DNA from: Sambucus nigra
Lineage: Eukaryota > Streptophyta > Magnoliopsida > Dipsacales > Adoxaceae
Direction of reading: 5' to 3'
Assembly (NCBI GenBank): GCA_949130495.1
Contig: OX422214.1
Location: forward strand, 257,986,187 to 258,050,186
DNA length: 64,000 nt
A model generated the notes under the pieces. The model ran no database searches. It saw only the letters and a program-made list of their open reading frames with translations, and was not told where the DNA came from. Both the position numbers and the translations under genes were made by a program. Below, one piece after another: positions 35,627-46,880 of the stretch. The stretch's first letter is position 1, and every line of letters starts with the position of its first letter.

Positions 35627-36292
35627 TGATGATACGAGAAATCGTCCATTAGTCATTCTTGTACCAAAAAATCAAGTGTGAAGTGCATAATCAGAAAATA
35701 GAGCAAGTAAAGAGAGATAAAAGACAAGATATAGAGTGGTTCGGCAACAATAATCAACCTACATCCACTTTTGTGCGACACTCTCTTTATATATGTTGTT
35801 TGGTACATAGTAATTAGGCCTAAAGAGGTGTACAACCATGTGAATATAAGAGTATACATGAATATTATGATTTCGGTGGCTTCGGGATGGTAGTTGAGGT
35901 GCTCCCGCCGGTAGCCCTCAAGCTATGCTTAGTGGTATAGAGAGTAGCTGGCTCTGATCTAGGTGTCAATGTAAGATAATGAACTATATTAGGAATAATG
36001 AATTTGTTCGCCTTTTTTGAGGTGTGAACCTCTCTATATATAGGTGGTATGCACTGTACTACTATTGTTGGTGAGAGATGCTGCGGCTAGATGATTGATA
36101 AGCTCAGAGGCCGCGACATATATCTTGTAAATGGGGCCGCCGTATGCTCATGGATGCGGCTCGTTGAGAATTGGTGTCGCCTATATGTTAAGGACTGCGA
36201 CATGTATTCGATGGTAATTAGATCCACGGCCTATAGATGATAATACTGTGGTTCTTCCTTTCGAGAAAGGTGGTGCAATATATGTACTGTCA
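35627..36292 (-). mobile_element. GypD: 5' LTR (666 bp)
   Basis: Partner of 28438-29089, starting TGATGATACGAG and ending GTACTGTCA on the plus strand. It is followed by CTCAC (36293-36297), identical to 28433-28437, which fixes both ends of GypD and its insertion in Solo-F. TGCGGC-like words are better preserved here (GCTGCGGCTAG near 36080, GGCCGCGACAT near 36110) than in the left LTR. Confidence 0.92.
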
Positions 36293-36297
36293 CTCAC

Positions 36298-36562
36298 CCT
36301 GCTCCTCAAGCCAGGGGATTCATCCACATCACTCAACTTCCCATGATAGCACTAGAGGGGTATGTTTCATATAAATATTCCATTCACACACAGATATATT
36401 TATAATCATATCATATATATGCCATCTCTATATTCGTATATATATATCATCAAATCCGGCTATTCGTGCCTATATCACATGACACTAGCCTGTAAATCCC
36501 GAATATATCAATTCATATTAATTACACGCACTTAACACATCCATCTAGTATTTTAATTCCAT

Positions 36563-36618
<56 letters not shown>

Positions 36619-37903
36619 CCCTAAAATAATTCTCCCGGGTGTCGTCGCCCCAAACACTCCTAAACTTTATCACCTCGATCTTATTCCCGCTAAACTCGAG
36701 ATTTATATAGCACTGGTTTAATCTTTTAGAGGCCCTCACACTCTATTTAGGATCTTCTAATATTTATTTCCAAAAATAATTCTTCTCCAATCCTTTAAGT
36801 CTAAGAAAGTTCCTCAAATTTAATTGTTATAAATGAACCGAACCGATGACTCCAAAAACGAACTATTCAGATTCTCAAACAAACGATCCGAATTGATGGC
36901 CAATTAAATGAACCGGTCCGGTTACACAAATCGAACCGCAATTGACTGGTTCGACGTGATCAGTTTGGGAGTTCATCATCCTCTCCGACACCAAAATTTA
37001 TGGTTTTAACATCACCAACCATCGCTATAACATCTACACACTTGTTTTTACCCAACATAACAATTTATTCATGGGATTCATCAATCTAATTAGGAATTTA
37101 AATCATAACATAATTCAACTCATTATTTCTCATTTTGCCAAATTTATAACCAAAAATTACACCATTAACATGGATTTGAGCTCTGATTTCATATGGAGTT
37201 ATTATCACCACAATTTATATGAAATCATTTCCAAAAACCCCATTTTGATTCAAGAATCCTAACACATAATTCTTATAGTTTTCACCAACTATAATATGAA
37301 TTATAAACAAACATAAATAATTTAAGCAAGTTAAACACTTGCCTCGATGGATAAATCCGACAACCTCGTGCCAGGATCCATCGAAGCTTGGCCAGAGTTC
37401 TCCTTTTCTTCTTCCTTATTTTCTTTCTTTCTTTCCTTCTTTTCTTTTTCTCTCGTGCCTTTATAAGAGAGAAATAAGGGTTCTCCACTTATTAAACCCA
37501 AAATTGACTCGTATACTCAAATATGAGACCTTACTAGTCCAAAAAGTCCCCAAAACCCAAACACTACCCCCGGGTACTTCATCATAAATATTTCGACCCA
37601 TTGGGATCAACCATGCACTTGAAATCCCCATCCGAGTCACTTATAAAAAAATTATATTTTTAAATCCAATACAACTCCGCACGTATTTTCCAAATAAAAT
37701 ATAATTACTTGTTGCTTTCTCCAACTGCGACATGATATAAAATAACCCAACTTCATTTACTTATTCCCATAAGTAAATATAGCACACATCGATAATAATT
37801 CAAAACTCGCCAATTAATATTTAACCCGCACTTTAAATTCTAAAATTATTAAATTACACCCACTTATGTAATTTAAATATCCATAAAAGTACAGGGTATT
37901 ATA
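36298..37903 (-). mobile_element. Solo-F: left (5') part on the minus strand
   Basis: Continues the solo LTR after GypD and ends GGGTATTATA, the reverse complement of the GypF LTR start TGTAATACCCC with one change. Target duplication GTTTA follows at 37904. It contains a TA run of about 26 units at 36565-36616. The open stretches here are LTR sequence, not genes. Confidence 0.78.
36565..36616. repeat. (TA)n microsatellite, about 26 units
   Basis: Uninterrupted TA repeats within Solo-F. Confidence 0.95.
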
Positions 37904-37972
37904 GTTTATATACTTTTTGAGTTATAATTGATCTTTTATAGTTGTTATACGTGCATACTGCGAAGTTAGATG

Positions 37973-40270
37973 TGTTTTAAGAAAGTTTCACCGTAAGACG
38001 GGTTTGGCAATCCCGATTGGCGCGACGTTCGTTCCGGAGGGGAAAGGAAGGAGGATCCCCGCCAGGAAGAACTGTGTCGCGGTCTCTCACCCTTATCTTT
38101 AAAAATGGGGCTTCGGTCGTCGTCGGTGTTAGGTAAATGTAAAGAGATAGAGTCGCCAGCATATTTTGCTCAAAAAAGGCAAGAGAATATGTTTCCACTT
38201 AGAGAGAGCGGCATCAAGGATAAACTGATGCGTGCGTTGAAGGTCCGAGGGCTAAGTTACGGAATAGGAAGGTGTTAGGAACCCATCCCGCCCTTTCGGT
38301 CTCTCATGGGAAAATGTTAATATTTTCCTTTAATACCCGTGAAGTGTGTGCATGTGTTTATATAATGGATATTGGAATCGTTCGACCCATACCATGGAAA
38401 AGTTAGGGTGAGGTCATCCGTAGGAATATTCCCAAAATTATAATAAATATAGAATATAGAATATGAGCGTTCATCGAGACATTGATCGTTATTGGGAAAC
38501 GATAATATAGGTGGGATGAGACGCGAACAAGCATCATATATGTATATGTATAAAAAAAATAAAGGATTTTAAGAAATTTGGAAAATAAGAGAAATTGGAA
38601 AATTGAAAAATTGGACTCGAGTCTCGGATTTTAATCCCAGATGCCTACGTAGATTATAAAGGCAACAAAGTCCACGTAGTTGGAATATATAATAGGAGTG
38701 GGGTGTATCCCATAGATTCGAACGGAATTTTATTAGGGGTGTGTGTGTGTAGAAAATGCGTTTCTAGTTTTGGAAAAGTGTGGTGGATAATTTCGTTCGG
38801 AATTTACGGGTGTAATCCTCTTTTATTTGTTTTTGGTTTTTTTATGAAAAATAAAGTATGTGAAATGTACTAATAAAAGCGTAGATGTTAATATGTATGA
38901 ACTAAAGTGAAATTAGTTTATAAATCTAATGTGACTTAAAGAAAAACAAAACATTAAAAGAGAGAGAGAAGGAATTGGACCTTCTTTGGAGCTTGAGCTT
39001 GGATCTTGGATGAACTCCTTTGAATATTGATGGATGTTGATGAGAGAGAAGGATATTTGCCAAATTGAGTGTGAAAAGGATGGGTATTTCGGCTTGAATG
39101 GGATTTCTCATATTGAACTTCGCTGATTTCGAGAAAACGTTGCTGAGATCACCGATGCTGATGGTTTTTTTTTGCTTTCTCTTCTTAGGAATGAGGTCAT
39201 GGCCCTTATTTAAAAGGAAAAAGAGGGGTGTAGATCAGTCTACCCTAGGGGGTGCCTATCGGCAGGTCACCCTTAACACTGTTCCGATAAGTAGGGTTCA
39301 GGACCTGCCAATTGGCAGTCCCGTGCGGACTTTTCTAGAAAAATGACTATAGAGCACAAATTGTTGATCCAAATAGAGCATGGGGCATACCGTTAAAAAG
39401 GTACTTCAGGGGCCTTGAGAGGCCTTTGGACCGCTCTTGGGTCTGGAGTTGACTTTGGGTAAAATGTGGCTCAGAAGCGCACATCAGTCCTTTGGACGGG
39501 AGATCGTCGGACGCAAACGGATCATTCGTCCGCATGGTAAGTCAGAATCACGCATGGGGTAGACCATTGGAAAGTTTAGGAGATGTAATTTTACATTCCA
39601 AATAGTTTTGCTTGTTTCGTAAATTTTACCTTGGCCAACGGGGCCCGAAAGTTCCCGGTGATATCTCGAAGTAAAACGGATCGTTTGTCGCATCGTAGGT
39701 CAGAATCATGCACGAGGTGGATCGTTAGAAAAGGTATTCACATCCCTTCAGAGATTCATTTAGTCTTATTCTATCTGAAGAGTTGACTTTGCTCAAACGG
39801 AGTCCAAGAGCGCCCGGTGGCCTTCGAATTGATTTTTTATGGGAAAACTGATCGTTCATCCGAATGGTTATGCTGATTCGTGCACTAGGCAGACCATTGG
39901 AAAGAAGTTTCAGTGCCCTTCAAATATTCCAAGAGCTTTCTCTCTAACAATGGAGTTGATTGGGGTCAATTCCGGGCTCAGGAGCACTCGATGGCCTCTA
40001 AATCAGTTTTCTGTAGTAAAATGGCTCATTCGTCTGAACCGTTATGTCGATTTATGCACAGGTTGGACCGTTGGAAATGGTATTTAGATCCTTTCAAATA
40101 GTCAAAGAGCTTTCACTCTGACGGAAGAGTTGATCGGAGTTAAATGGGGCCCGGGGGCACCTGATGGTCTCCAAATCGGTACTCAGACTGAGACCTAGGT
40201 TTATGGTGGAAAGGGGGAGTGCTAGGAGTCTAAGGATAGACTTAAGGAGTCCTAGAATGTGGTGTCTACA
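37973..40270 (-). mobile_element. E-b: 3' LTR (about 2.3 kb)
   Basis: Reads on the minus strand from TGTAGACACC (40270-40261) to ..AAAACA (37973). The stretch GATAGAGTCGCCA..TTTTGCTCAAAAAAGGC near 38147 and the GATGCCTACGTAG block are hallmarks of a widespread plant Ogre/Tat-type LTR. On the minus strand a TATA-like TTTTAAATAAG lies at 39206-39217, just downstream of palindromic TGCC(N4)GGCA boxes at 39306-39317 and 39253-39264, which marks the likely U3 promoter. It aligns in reverse orientation with E-c 49011-51246. Confidence 0.8.
39206..39317 (-). promoter_or_regulatory. E-b LTR promoter: palindromic boxes and TATA box
   Basis: TGCCAATTGGCA (39306-39317, a perfect palindrome) and TGCCTATCGGCA (39253-39264) precede a minus-strand TATA-like box at 39206-39217. 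E-c has the corresponding CTGATAGGCA boxes at 50015-50050 and CAATAAATAG at 50061-50070. Confidence 0.6.
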
Positions 40271-40335
40271 GAGATCCTAGACGAGTGAGCATAGAACAAG
40301 TGATGGTCATCGAATAGACACCATATGATGCATGG

Positions 40336-41234
40336 AGGTCAGTTTTGCGGACCTAAAGGAGAGGGCCAAGGTCAATTCTGACCTAAAAGAGGTGACGAAA
40401 AGGGATCTAAGTCAATTCTAACCTAACTAAGGTGACGATCCAAGATTTAGGTCAATTCTGACCCAAGAGAGGTGACAATCCAAAACTGAAGTTAATATTG
40501 ACCTAAAAAGAGGTGACGACCAAGGATCGAGGTCAATTCTAACCTAACTAAGGTGACGATCCAAGACCGAGGTCAATTATGACCTAAGAGAGGTTAGGAC
40601 CGAAGACCGAGGTAAATTCTTACCTAACTAAGGTGACGATCGAAGATTGAGGTCAATTATGACCTAAAAGAGCTGACGACCGAGGATCGAGATCAATTCT
40701 GACCTGATTAAGGTGAAGATCCAAGATCAAGGTTAATTCTGGCCTAAGAGAGGTGAGGATCGAGGGCCGAGGTCAATTCTGACCTAACTAAGGTGACGAT
40801 CTAAGACCGAGGTCAATTATGAACTAAATGAGGTGACAACCGAGGACCAATGTCAATTCTAACCTAACTAAGGTGATGATCTAAGATTGAGGTCAATTTT
40901 GACCCAAGAGATGTGACAACCAAGGACCGAGGTCAATTCTGATCTAACTAAGGTGAAGATCTAAGACCGAGGTCAAATATGATCTAAGAGAGGTGATGAC
41001 CGAGCACCGAGGTCAATTCTGACCTAATTAAGGTGATGATCTAAGACCAAGGTCAATTTTAACCTAAAAGAGGTGACGATCGAGGATCGGGGTTAATTCT
41101 GACCTAACTAAGGTGACGATCTAAGAACGAGGTCAATATTTACCTAAAAGGAGGTGACGATCGAGGATCGAGGTTAATTCTGACCTAACTAAGGTGACGA
41201 TCCAAGAACGATGTCAATTCTGACTTGAGAGAGG
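40336..41234. repeat. E-b: tandem array of a 40-bp unit with a two-unit higher order
   Basis: About 22 units of a 40-bp sequence of the form GAGGTCAATTCTGACC followed by TAA..AGGTGACGA. Two variants alternate for much of the array: one with CTAACTAAGGTGACGATC, the other with AAGAGAGGTGACGACCGAGG, giving an 80-81-bp period. The array lies between antisense gene and 3' LTR, where Ogre-type elements often keep tandem repeats. A related array in the opposite direction is in E-c (48171-48930). Confidence 0.93.
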
Positions 41235-41541
41235 TGTACATTCCTTCGAGAAATTTAGGGATTCCACTGGGATGAAGATTGAATTTTAGGTTTCGTTGGG
41301 GAACGGTGAATGATTAGAGGAGGGGAGGAAATTTGGACCGTCCTTTGGATACATTATTGGGGAGAATGATTCTCCAAAATTCCGCTGGGGGTGTAAAAAA
41401 ATGTTTTCCTTGGTGAACAAGGTGCTAGAATGAATTTGGCAATTTCAGGAATTTTTGGGAATTGTTCAGGATTTTTTGATATTTTTTCGGACATTTTGTA
41501 TTAAATTTTAAGGGGTATGCCGACCGAAATGGGTTTGGGTG

Positions 41542-41656
41542 TGCCAATCGGCATTGGCACGTACTTTTAGGGTTCCTCAAGTAGGTGAAAGGATCAGTGC
41601 CGATCGGCATGGGTGTGGGTGTGCCGATTGGCATGACCCTTAGCCTTATATAAAAA
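41542..41656 (+). promoter_or_regulatory. E-b: promoter of the antisense PMD gene
   Basis: Three near-palindromic boxes, TGCCAATCGGCA (41542), TGCCGATCGGCA (41598) and TGCCGATTGGCA (41622), stand before a strong TATA box TATATAAAAA at 41647-41656. The ATG of the antisense gene is at 41740, 84 bases further on. The same box class precedes the TATA box of the element's own LTR. Confidence 0.65.
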
Positions 41657-41739
41657 GGGGCGAGTTCTCTTCATTTTGCACAACTTTCTGACTTCTTTTC
41701 TTCTGCTATAAACCTCTGCAAATCATCCTAAAGTCCAAA

Positions 41740-43130
41740 ATGGTTGACTTCTCAAGCAGTGCAACCCATATAGCGTGGCACAATGCCGATGACTAGACAT
41801 GGTTGTAGTGGAAGGCTAGGGTGCCCCTCGTATTGGATAGCGAGAATTATTTCGACTCATTTGAGCCTATGGTGGATGATCAGACTCTTCTGCGTAAGCC
41901 TTTGTGTCATCGCTCTTCAAGGGTGGTGAACCTTGGTGGATATGTAAGTATTGTATGACTCTTGGTATTCCTCTCTTCTTTTCTTGACAAGATTGCTTTA
42001 TTTCCTGAATCTGACAAGGGTTTTCTTTATTTCTTGATAGTCTGATGTCTCCATGTCGACTATTCGTGACCTTGGTATGATAGGGATCAAGGATATTTGG
42101 GATCACCTTCCTCCTGTGGTGCGCTGGATGGTGTCCTTTATGAGTTTTGGGAGGCTAGCATCGACATTAGATGAGACGCCTCGCTCCACTGTGGTTCTAT
42201 GTGATTTGGGAGAGAGGTGGTAGGACACTACCCACACCTTCCATTTTGGCCTCGGAGAGATGACGGTAACTCCCATTGATGTTCAGCAGTTATTGGGGTT
42301 AGACTGTGAGGGTTCCCAGATGATCTGGACAGGACGCTGAGGGTGACGCCAGAGGCGGTGACGGCAGCTCTTGGTGATGTGGAGAGGGTGGTTTCTGGAA
42401 ATTCCCTCTGCTTGTCTTCTCCGTGGGATCTTTTACTGAGGAGGAGGCTTGATGAGACTGACGGGTAGCAGGCGCGTCAGATGACCCATTTGTTTATCTT
42501 GCTTGTGTTAGGGGGTTTTCTGGTGGTGACGAGCAGCGAGGTCGTCCATTTGTTGTTTCTGCCATTTCTGAGGGTGTTTTCGAACATCTGCTTCTATGAC
42601 TGGGGGAGCCTGATTTTGGCAACCCTTTACTATTCTTTGGATGCATTCAGCCGATGCTGTTGGCCAACTTTTACTGGGACCACGTATCTTCTTGAGGTAT
42701 TTCTTTATTTTGTGCATTTTCCTTTATGCATTCATATTTTCTATTCATGCACTTCTTTTTTATTTCTTGAATGTTGATCTTTATCCTTTGCAGACGTGGT
42801 TCTACGAGGTGATTAGGTTTAACACCCAACTGATTTCTTTGAAGGATGACTCCATTGGGGACTTTTACCGGATGTTTCGATGACAGAGGTCCAACTAAAA
42901 ATCTAAGAGGAGCCTTTCTCTAGAGGCAGTGCGTTAGGTCTTGAATGGCCTGACGAGCGAGCGGGTAAGAATTATTTTGTCCTTGAGACTGTTCTTTTTC
43001 CTTTGATTTTCATTTTATTGATACGAATCCTTCTCTTTTGCTGGGGATTTATAGGTGACCTTTTATCCCTAGGGGATGGATATTCAACACACTGGGGTGA
43101 CTGGGGGACATGCGCAAATGCGGCGCGCCT
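41740..43130 (+). pseudogene. E-b: antisense gene with plant mobile domain (PMD)
   Basis: A plus-strand gene inside a minus-strand element. It starts MVDFSSSATHIAWHN at 41740 after a TATA box. Exon 1 ends near 41940 (GGATATG|GTAAGT-like GTAAGTATTG), and an intron with a TTTCTTGATAG acceptor ends at about 42040. The second exon has DLGMIGIKDIWDHLPPVV (42070), FHFGLGEMTVTPIDVQQLLGL (42241), then after a frameshift HLLFLPFLRVFSNICFYDWGSLILATLYYSLDAFSR (42550-42650). These match the plant mobile domain (PF10536), found in MAIN/MAIL proteins and in transposons. An intron with a TTTGCAG acceptor ends near 42794 before TWFYEVIRFN. Stops in the middle make it a pseudogene. Its role in the element is not known. 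Confidence 0.72.
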
Positions 43131-43202
43131 ATTAGCGCACGTGTTTGGCTACTCCTGGTGTAGAAGGGTGTCTTCCCCAAAATACTTTTTTAGGTCCCGA
43201 CT

Positions 43203-43756
43203 GAAACTCAAGTCGAGAAGGGACCCCACCTAAGTGGCGGCGTAAGAACAGGTTGAGAGGGATTTCCCCAGGGTCCCTACAGAAACTCAAGTCAAGAAGG
43301 GACCCCACCTAGGTGGAGGCAGAAGACCATGTTAAGAGGGACTCCCCCAGGGTCCCTGCAGAAACCCAAGTTGAAAAGAAACCTCACCTAGGTGGCGGTA
43401 GAAGCCCATGTTGAGAGGGACTCCCCGAGGGTCCCTGCAAAAACTCAAGTCGAGAAGGGACCCCACCTAGGTGGAAGCATAAGCCCCCATTAAGAGGGAC
43501 TCCCCCCAGGGTTTATGCAGAAACTCAAGTCGATAAAGGACCCCACCTAGGTGGCGGCAGAAGCCCATGTTGAGAGGGACTCCCCCAGGGTCCCTGCAGA
43601 AACCTAAGTTGAGAAGAAACCTCACCTAGGTGGCGGCAGAAGCCTATGTTGAGAGGGACTCCCCCCAAGGTCCCTACAGAAACTCAAGTTGAGAAGGAAC
43701 CTCACCTAGGTGGCAGCAAAAGCCCATGTTGAGATGGACTCCCCCAAGTCCCTGCA
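43203..43756. repeat. E-b: seven tandem copies of a 79-bp unit
   Basis: Units start GAAACTCAAG and contain ACCCCACCTAGGTGG and GAGGGACTCCCCCAGGGTCC. The CCTAGG centre lies in the palindrome CCACCTAGGTGG. The right end is cut exactly where hAT-1 coding sequence begins. Confidence 0.93.
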
Positions 43757-43769
43757 AATTACAATTACA

Positions 43770-46115
43770 ATTGTCCTTGACGGTCTTTTATGTTTTGAAA
43801 TCGTTAAATGATAAACTCATTATTAATATCATCAAATAAATCCTTTTCTACTATATAATCATCGTATCATTCATCCATTCATCTTTCATCCTATTGCACA
43901 ATTAAGTCTTTATGATTTTCATAGCGAAAAATGTCCTCTCCACGGAGGTCATTGCTATGCGTAAAATCAGTGCCATGGTCACAATTAAATACACCAATTG
44001 ATATACCTCGTGTTTATTTGTCTCTACCATTTTTTATAAAGAGAATAAATTTCATTCAATCCGTTAAAGTCCTAACTAGAGTGCATATCAAGAATATAAG
44101 TTCCAAATTGCATATCAAATACCATGAGTTGGAGGCTGAAAAAGTCATTTGGATACAACCGAGCAAGACGAACTAACTTTTTCTTGTCAAAGGCAAAAAA
44201 TCATCATCAGGACAAAGAGATGCCACACAAATAAGTAATTTAGCATTTTTCTCATTGTAACGGCCATTTAGATCTTGAAGTTACAAACCAAGGATTACAT
44301 AAAATAACTCGACACAATAACGATGCAAGTTCTTCTTTCGGGGCGCATTTCATTATGATCATTTTTTGGCAATGAACACACCATTCATGTCGGGCACTTC
44401 AATGTCATTTTTTTCACAAAAGGAAGAAAATTCATCAAGCAACAAGTCCAACCCATCATCTCTAATTCTTTGTAGTTATTGCTTACATACCTGGACTAAA
44501 GACATGTCATTCATAATATCTTTATTTTTCCTTTGCAATGCCTTTGATAATTCATTTGCAAACCCTAACACAGTTTTCATTAAATTGATACTAAAAACAA
44601 AACCAAAGGTATGAATCGAACCCATAGAAACCCTAGCCTCAATCATATGCTCGTGATTGATTGCATCCTTTCCTACAATATCAAGAACACCAGTTACAGA
44701 GGAGAACATGGTAATCGAAATAATTAAGGTACCAAAATGTGAGCCCTAACGATTGTCATCAGGATGTTGTGGAGAGGTACTTTGATTTAGACCTTTACCA
44801 CTTTGAATCTCACCTTTGAAAATTGCACTACTAATCTTTTGAAGTTTTGGATTACGAATAATATCATGACATTTACATGAGGCTCCAACTAGATTGACAA
44901 CACTAGAAACCAATGTAAAAAGAGTCATAATATCATCGTCTTTCTTTGACACCGCAACAAGAGCCAATTGTAATTGGTGAGCATAACAATGAACATAAAA
45001 AGCACAATCATTCTCCCTCAACATAAGAATTGTTAGACCATTGAATTCTTCACGCATATATGATGCCCCATCATAACCTTTCCCACGTAGTCTGAAAATA
45101 CTCAATCCCAATCTTGCAAATAAATAATCTACCGACAACTTAAGTGCTAAAACCGTTGTATCCCCAACATGTTCAACACCAATCAAGCATTCCATGATTT
45201 TCCCATTCTTATCCACATAGCACAGAACAATGGCCATTTGGTCCTTTGCAGATACATCACGAGACTTGTCAATTAAAATTGCAAAACACGAATCTCCTAC
45301 ATCTTTAATAATGTAGTTAACAATCTCATTTGCAGTTGAATTAACAATGTCTTTCGGAATATCTGGTGATGTCAATTTATGACTTGAATGAGCATTATTC
45401 ATTGCAACGGATTTAATATCCGCATTAAGATCACAAAAAAAAATTCTTAAGTTCAAGAAAGTTTCCTTTATTTTTTGACTATTTCGATTCATCACTACCA
45501 CGAAATGCAAGCCCTTGGCATAAAAGAAATCGAATAAAGTTGATTGATGCACTTAGCCATATTCGATAGTCACTTCGAGCTTAATCTGATAGCTTAAATA
45601 CAATTGTCTCAATGTGTAGATCTATGTTCATTAAATCCTCACGTGCTTTCAAACCTTGGTTATGAGAACAATTGAGACCCCCAATATGAGTTAAAAATAT
45701 TTCTTTCTTCTTCCAATTCGAAAACTCTTTTCCCACAAATAAGTCCCCACCTCCTTGGTCACCCATATTTGCCTTGAAAAGCTAATAACATAAACAATAT
45801 GAGACATTAATAGTAGTTATATATTCTATACATGGAGAAAATTCATTTAACCAAGTTGGATTAAAACGCCTCAATTATTTTCCAAAAGTTTTAGGTGGGA
45901 AAGTATGGCCACGGGGATGACAAGGCCGCTTTTATAAATAGGTTCTTCTGATTATATTTTCCATTTTTGGATTACCATGGGAGATTGGAGTTCGTAATGC
46001 AAGATCTCTATGAAAATCATCTAATATTCGTTCATCCTCTTCTACATTGCTCTCAATCTCAATAGGTGGTGGGGTGGATGTTATTTTCACCAATTTTTTT
46101 AAAGTACTGCTCCAT
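43770..46115 (-). pseudogene. hAT-1: hAT transposase with TTF-type zinc finger
   Basis: A near-full-length transposase read right to left, about 780 codons. The likely start is ATG at 46115 (MEQYFKKIGENNIHP). The TTF-type zinc-finger region gives DLALRTPISH near 45990, a CHPRG phrase near 45930 and GGGDLFVGKEFSNWKKKE at 45750-45700. The DUF4371/catalytic part (45552-44746) has LTSPDIPKDIVN, AILIDKSRDVSAKDQM (the first catalytic Asp region), GKGYDGASYMREEFNGL and YVHCYAHQLQLALVAV. The C-terminal hAT dimerisation region is readable at 44000-43770 (FF..KIIK..., NIKDRQGQL). Frameshifts and stops occur, notably 44460-43900. It belongs to the ZMYM1-like plant hAT group. Confidence 0.85.
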
Positions 46116-46880
46116 AATTTAATCCAACAACATCAAATTTAAACTATCAATTTCAACCCTAAATTTATATCTACAACATCAAATTATAACCAATTGATAT
46201 TTAAATCAATGAATTAAAAAATTGAGAAATTAACTCAAATTAACAAACTAACTAACCAACTAACACAAATTAACATAACCATTTTGTCTAACTAAAAACT
46301 AAAATAAATTAACCATTTAACAAATTCACAAATTAACACCATTTAGTATAACTATAAACTAATACAAATTAACACGAACTAAATCATTTACTTTTCTAAA
46401 CAAAATATAAATAACAAAACTAAATCATTTACTTTTCTATAGAAAAAAGAAATAATAAAACTAAATCATTTATGGTTTGCATACCTGTTCTGTTACGAGG
46501 AAGCTTGGCTTGGATGAGGCAGCGGGGAAGGGAGGCTGAAGTAGCGGCAGGGGGAGGCTCTAGCAGCGGAAGGAGTAAGGGGAGGCTTGAGAGCAGCGAC
46601 TTATTATAGTGTGGTGGGTTAAATTTCGTAGTGGAGTGTGGATAGACAAAGGCAGTGTAAAATTCTTGGGTAAGGAAATGGGTGAGTAGCTCGTATGGTG
46701 GGTTATAAGTATTAGTTAAGTTTTAAAGATTTTATAATTAAACTTATGCCCAAATTTTATTTTAAGGTTTAGTTTACACCCAAAATATTATATAAGTATA
46801 AATATCTTTTTTTTTTTAAATGTGGGGGCTACAGACCCCACTTTTTTTTTAAATGTGGGGGCACATGGCCTCTAGACCTT
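46116..46880 (-). mobile_element. hAT-1: 5' non-coding end
   Basis: AT-rich upstream sequence of the transposase gene. Near 46820-46870 (plus strand) AAATGTGGGGGC occurs twice, 40 bases apart, next to T-runs; the minus strand reads GTGCCCCCACATTT, which is compatible with a hAT terminus. No clear inverted partner is found at the other end, so the outer limit is approximate. Confidence 0.5.

Noticed and set aside
40336..41234. CRISPR-like array of short repeats
   Set aside because: Repeats are contiguous with no unique spacers, units diverge gradually, and the setting is a plant retroelement. It is a tandem repeat array.
43931..44614. Plus-strand open frames opposite the hAT gene
   Set aside because: The minus strand carries recognisable hAT transposase with its dimerisation region here; the plus frames are shadows.
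46820..46870. Short hairpin GTGGGGGC..GCCCCCAC-like, considered as a terminator or small RNA
   Set aside because: It lies at the presumed outer end of hAT-1 and is better explained as terminal sequence; no transcript evidence can be seen.
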